NCBI RefSeq assembly: GCF_012933445.1
Contig: NZ_JABBNC010000021.1
Span: forward strand, 62,001-126,000
Direction: 5' to 3'
Source of the DNA: Actinoplanes sp. TBRC 11911
Lineage (GTDB): Bacteria; Actinomycetota; Actinomycetes; Mycobacteriales; Micromonosporaceae
DNA length: 64,000 nt
The notes under the pieces are model-generated. The model ran no database searches, was not told the origin of the DNA, and saw only the letters and a list, made by a program, of their open reading frames with translations. Positions 60,891 to 64,000 of this stretch are shown here, piece by piece (within the stretch, counting starts at the first letter, position 1; every line of letters begins with the position of its first letter). A program made the translations under genes and the position numbers.

Positions 60891-61886
60891 TCAGTGTTCC
60901 AAAACCTCCGCGACCGTACGCCTCGGCGTAGGACGACCGGGCGTCCCGTATCCGAAACGGATCACCATCTGCGGCCATCCCGGACGCCCCAGCGAGCGGC
61001 GTAATCGCTCGCGCGCGGCCGGCACCTCGATCGGCTGGCTGAGCATCGAGGCGTCCAGCCCGGCATCGGTGGCGGTCAGCAGCACCCGCTGCAGCGCCAG
61101 CCCCGCAGCGGTCTGGTCGATGGGCTGATCGCCGCTCACGTTGAGGATGCCGACCAGCGGCTCCGGCTCGTAGTCGCGGCCGGACTGCCTGCGGCGGCCG
61201 GTGAAGAACCGTTGCGGCAGCAGGTCCTGCGGCTCGGGCAGCGGCGCCCCGGCGCTGACCGGAATGCCGTCGCTCGCCCCGGCGACGTCGGTCCACCCGG
61301 CCAGGCGCATCTGATAGGCGTCGTCGCGGCGCAGCACCCGGTCGGCGCCCCGCGCGATCTCCGCGAACGCGCTCAACGCGGTCATCCCCACCAGCAGATC
61401 CAGCCAGGCGCCTTCGGCTCGGGCGGCGTCCAGCAGCCGTACGCGGATCTCGGCCGGCACCGGGGTGGCCCAGAACGGCCCGCGATTGCTGTGCCGGCGC
61501 GTGATCGCCGCGTGCAGATCCTCCTCGGCGTAGGTCGGCCGGCGCGCCGGTCCCCGGGTGAGCCGGGCCACGAGGTCGCGATCGGCGCCATCCGGGTGGA
61601 AGGTGACGACGGCGGGTCGCCCCGCCACCGCCAGCGCCAGTCGCGCGTTGCAGGTGGCGGCCCCGCAGGCCAGCCGCGCCGCCCAGGGCGCCCCAAGAAG
61701 GCCTAGGTCATCAGGACCGCAGGGCCCGGCGCGACCGCCGAGGTCGTCGAGCGGGCCCGCATCCACGCGGACCTCGATCGCGCCCTCGCGGAGCCGGAAC
61801 AGCCACGGCTGGCTGTTGTGCAGCGACGGCGCCCGGATCCCGGCCGCGGCGGCCCGCCGCAGGTCCTCCTCGTCATATCCGGTCAT
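60891..61886 (-). CDS. Acg-family FMN-binding nitroreductase-like protein
   Basis: A 331-residue tandem nitroreductase-fold protein: RAPSLHNSQPWLF, ITRRHSNRGPFW, SQPIEVPAARERLRR and PQMVIRFGYG are Acg-type motifs. Compared with its neighbour, it has about 13 extra residues between VDAGP and RLACGAA (GGRAGPCGPDDLGLLGAPW). Mycobacterial Acg binds FMN without nitroreductase activity and is induced by hypoxia. ATG with AGGGGGC upstream; 10 bp after the next Acg gene. Confidence 0.88.
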   Translation of the reverse strand: MTGYDEEDLRRAAAAGIRAPSLHNSQPWLFRLREGAIEVRVDAGPLDDLGGRAGPCGPDDLGLLGAPWAARLACGAATCNARLALAVAGRPAVVTFHPDGADRDLVARLTRGPARRPTYAEEDLHAAITRRHSNRGPFWATPVPAEIRVRLLDAARAEGAWLDLLVGMTALSAFAEIARGADRVLRRDDAYQMRLAGWTDVAGASDGIPVSAGAPLPEPQDLLPQRFFTGRRRQSGRDYEPEPLVGILNVSGDQPIDQTAAGLALQRVLLTATDAGLDASMLSQPIEVPAARERLRRSLGRPGWPQMVIRFGYGTPGRPTPRRTVAEVLEH

Positions 61887-61896
61887 GGCACGCCCC

Positions 61897-62859
61897 CTAT
61901 TCCACGATGGTGATCACGTCGCGGGGATCGCGACGCGGCGCCGGCGGCGGGTCCGGCTCCTCGGCCGGCAGGTAGCCGAGCCGCACCGCCACATACGGTT
62001 CCCCGATCCCGGCGAGCAGCCCGCGCAGCAAATGGCGCGGCCACTCGACCTCGACGGCATCGCTGATCGGCGCGGTCGCCAGCCCATCGGCTGTCGCGAG
62101 CAGCAGCAGGGCGGACAACGCCTCGCCGCCCTGGATCAGGTCCAGCGGCCGGTCCGAAGTGCCGAACACGATCACGTACGCCGCCCCGCGGTCATGCGCC
62201 GCCCCGGCGCCGAGCCCGGCTTCCCCGTCCGGGGCGTAGTCCCGCACCGGCACCCGGCGCGGCTCGGAGCTCACCGCGGTCGCCGGCGGCACACCGTCGC
62301 CGATGAAGCCCGGCCGATGCGTCCAGCGGTCCAGCTCCGCGCGGTAACGCGGATCGTCCCGCTCGGCACCGGCGGCCCGCACGGCGGCGACGGCCAGCCG
62401 CGCGACCTGATCCTCGCGCACGTGGTGCAGATACGCCCCCTCGTCCTCGACGAGCATGCGCAACCTGGTCAGCTCGCGGTCGGCTACCTCCCGGTCGTCG
62501 AACGCCCGCCGATCGGTGTGCCGGCGACGGATGGCGTCGGCGAGCCGCCCGGCCTCCAGCGACGGCGCTACCTCGTGGCCGAGCCGGATCCGAGCCAGCA
62601 GGTCGGGTTGTTCCGGCTCGGGCAGCCGCTCGACGGTCGCGGTCCAGCCCGCCGCGGCCAGCGCCGTGCGCGCGTGGTGCAGCGCGGTGCCGCAACTGAT
62701 CAGCAGCAGGCGCCCGGCCCGGTCGACGCTTCGCAGGTGGCGGTCGCGATCGGCGTACAGGTCGAGTGTGTCGCCGGTGAGACGCCAGCACCACGGCTGG
62801 GTGTTGAAGATCGACGGGGCGTGCTGCGCGGCGCGGGCGGCCTGTTCGAGCGGGTTCAT
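61897..62859 (-). CDS. Acg-family FMN-binding nitroreductase-like protein
   Basis: A 320-residue Acg-type protein (HAPSIFNTQPWCWRL, LLLISCGTALHHART, IRRRHTDRRAFDDREV, YVAVRLGYLPAEEP). The ATG at 62859 gives the family N-terminus (MNPLEQAARAAQHAPS); the open frame before it is intergenic. A DosR-box-like sequence lies 37-50 bp upstream, and the gene follows a DevS-like kinase, as in dormancy regulons. It is the likely first gene of acg-acg-DUF3626. Confidence 0.9.
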   Translation of the reverse strand: MNPLEQAARAAQHAPSIFNTQPWCWRLTGDTLDLYADRDRHLRSVDRAGRLLLISCGTALHHARTALAAAGWTATVERLPEPEQPDLLARIRLGHEVAPSLEAGRLADAIRRRHTDRRAFDDREVADRELTRLRMLVEDEGAYLHHVREDQVARLAVAAVRAAGAERDDPRYRAELDRWTHRPGFIGDGVPPATAVSSEPRRVPVRDYAPDGEAGLGAGAAHDRGAAYVIVFGTSDRPLDLIQGGEALSALLLLATADGLATAPISDAVEVEWPRHLLRGLLAGIGEPYVAVRLGYLPAEEPDPPPAPRRDPRDVITIVE

Positions 62860-62895
62860 GCTTCTACCGTGCCGGTCGGCCCCCGCCGCGCGGCA

Positions 62896-62909
62896 GGGCC
62901 GAAAGTCCC
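62896..62909 (-). promoter_or_regulatory. DosR-box-like site upstream of the Acg genes
   Basis: On the minus strand GGGACTTTCGGCCC closely resembles the DosR/DevR binding core (GGGACT-WWA-GTCCC and its GGCCC variants before mycobacterial dormancy genes). It ends 37 bp before the Acg start codon. Confidence 0.6.
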
Positions 62910-62951
62910 GCGCACCCGGGCAGGCCGACCCGACAGGGCCACCCGTGCACG

Positions 62952-64000
62952 TCACGCGGGCAGCGGCACCTGCCAGGTCAGCAACGTGCCCTGGCCGTCC
63001 GGCGCCGGCCCGATCTCGAACGCGCCGCCCAGATCCCGGGCCCGTTCACGCATGTTGGCGATGCCGCCGCGGGTCAGCCCGTCGCCCATGCCGGCCCCGT
63101 CGTCCTCGACCCGCAGCACGATCTGCCCGTGCGCCACCCGCAGCGACACCCGCGCGGTCCGCGCCCCCGCGTGCCGGGCGATGTTGGCGAGAGCCTCCCG
63201 CAGCACCGCCAGCAGCTCGGGCACGATGTCGTCGGGGACGGCGGTGTCGACCGGCCCGGTGGTGTCCAGGATCGGGACGAAGCCGAGCGCCTCGGCCGCC
63301 GCGTCGGACGTCTCGCGCAGTTCGGTCCGCAGCGACGGACCGGCCGGGGCACGCAGCTCGAAGATCGACCGGCGGATGTCGCGGATCGTGGCGTCCAGGT
63401 CGTCGACCGCCGCGTTGATGCGCTTCACCGCTTCCGGCTTGCCGGCGTGCGCGACCGCGCTCTGCAGGTGCATGCCGGTCGCGAACAGCCGCTGAATCAC
63501 CACGTCGTGCAGGTCGCGGGCGATGCGTTCGCGGTCTTCGAGCACCACCAGCTGCTCGCGCTCCTCCTGGGCGCGGGCGCGTTCCAGCGCCAGCGCGGCC
63601 TGCCCGGCGAAGCTGGACAGCATGCGGGCGTCGTCGTCGTGCACCGGCGTGACGATCAGGACGCCCTGCAACGTGTCCGACGCGGCGAGCGGGGCCGCCA
63701 GCGCCGGCCCGTCCGGAACCGGGCCCGGCCAGGCGGTCGACGTGCGCAAATTCTCCACCCGCCGGTACGCCTCGGCGAGGTCACCGTCGAACGCCACCGG
63801 GCGGCCCACCAGGCGCCGGCACTCCGGGTCGGCGCTGTCCGCCACCTCGATGGTGTGCCGCGCGCGCTCCGCGTCGTAGAGCAGCACCATCACCAGGTCG
63901 GCTCCGGAGACCTCGCGTGCGCGCCGGGCGATCAACCGCAACGCTTCGGTACGCCGGACGGTGCCGAGCAGCACCCCGGTGATCTCGGCGGTCGCGGCCA
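62952..64000 (-). CDS. DevS/DosT-like GAF sensor histidine kinase, partial
   Basis: The gene runs off the right edge; 349 codons are present and the first visible residues AATAEITGVLLGTVRRTEALRLI belong to the middle of the protein. A GAF domain (SGADLVMVLLYDAERARHTIEVADS) is followed by a HisKA_3 region RERIARDLHDVVIQRLFATGMHLQ, the hallmark of DevS-type kinases, and a HATPase with REALANIARHAGA, DDGAGM and GGIANMRERA. In its relatives the upstream GAF binds heme and senses O2, NO or CO; that part is outside the window. Confidence 0.9.
   Translation of the reverse strand, partial: AATAEITGVLLGTVRRTEALRLIARRAREVSGADLVMVLLYDAERARHTIEVADSADPECRRLVGRPVAFDGDLAEAYRRVENLRTSTAWPGPVPDGPALAAPLAASDTLQGVLIVTPVHDDDARMLSSFAGQAALALERARAQEEREQLVVLEDRERIARDLHDVVIQRLFATGMHLQSAVAHAGKPEAVKRINAAVDDLDATIRDIRRSIFELRAPAGPSLRTELRETSDAAAEALGFVPILDTTGPVDTAVPDDIVPELLAVLREALANIARHAGARTARVSLRVAHGQIVLRVEDDGAGMGDGLTRGGIANMRERARDLGGAFEIGPAPDGQGTLLTWQVPLPA

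Noticed and set aside
1..64000. tRNA, rRNA, insertion sequences, phage attachment sites
   Set aside because: No TTCGA-arm tRNA folds, rRNA cores, transposase or integrase motifs, or terminal inverted repeats with target duplications were found on either strand by eye; a short tRNA could still be missed without a search.

Overview
The window is very GC-rich actinobacterial chromosome (GTG and TTG starts, third-position GC bias, long open frames opposite nearly every gene). Its gene types (SARP-like NB-ARC-TPR regulator, sugar ABC plus LacI modules, GH92 and GH127 enzymes, a propane-monooxygenase-type diiron cluster, a DosR-like redox module) and its VNTR-rich intergenic DNA fit Micromonosporaceae, perhaps Actinoplanes; that placement is inference. 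No tRNA, rRNA, transposase, integrase or CRISPR array was seen.

Layout. 1-9 kb: small-molecule redox and hydrolase genes (partial MDR dehydrogenase, GNAT-like protein, secreted CocE/NonD hydrolase, FAD oxidase, amidohydrolase, HxlR regulator, luciferase-like oxidoreductase). Two places here are scars: a truncated FAD oxidase joined to a truncated AraC regulator near 4913, and an alpha/beta hydrolase cut off near 7500. 9-17 kb: M24 peptidase, then a LacI-controlled sugar ABC operon ending in a GH127 glycosidase, with matching operators at both ends, then a cold-shock gene. 17-31 kb: a 5'-truncated esterase, a secreted FN3/chitobiase-type protein, a DUF4352 protein, a repeat-rich spacer, a 1092-residue SARP-like regulator with FAD oxidase and SDR downstream, and a secreted GH92 mannosidase under a perfect LacI-type palindrome. 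31-40 kb: a lipoprotein coupled to an FtsH-like membrane AAA metalloprotease with an unusual insertion, a second repeat-rich spacer, a DUF4386 protein, a radical SAM protein with atypical cysteine spacing, and a GAF histidine kinase. 40-51 kb: a complete propane/phenol-type soluble diiron monooxygenase cluster (mimR, small ORF, mimABCD, amidohydrolase, DUF59 protein, chaperonin) followed by an Nramp metal transporter. 51-59 kb: AraC and XRE regulators, GMC oxidoreductase, small membrane proteins, a TetR-SRPBCC-HtrA group. 59-64 kb: a crcB-DUF190-crcB fluoride-export operon with a probable translational fluoride riboswitch, then a DosR-like group (sensor kinase, two Acg-type nitroreductases, DUF3626) with a DosR-box-like site.

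Strongest non-gene signals: (i) an interspersed palindromic element present three times (near 21.55, 34.95 and 56.05 kb), with 15-17 bp arms, a constant 19-nt loop with conserved bases, and a shared flanking motif; (ii) a 15-bp inverted repeat of form GTCTCA-N3-TGAGAC at both promoters of the monooxygenase cluster and again in a divergent promoter 13 kb away; (iii) the fluoride riboswitch, whose anti-SD hairpin uses the same CCCTACC that the aptamer needs; (iv) several VNTR arrays (18, 22 and 62 bp units) confined to the two long gene-free spacers that also hold copies of the palindromic element.
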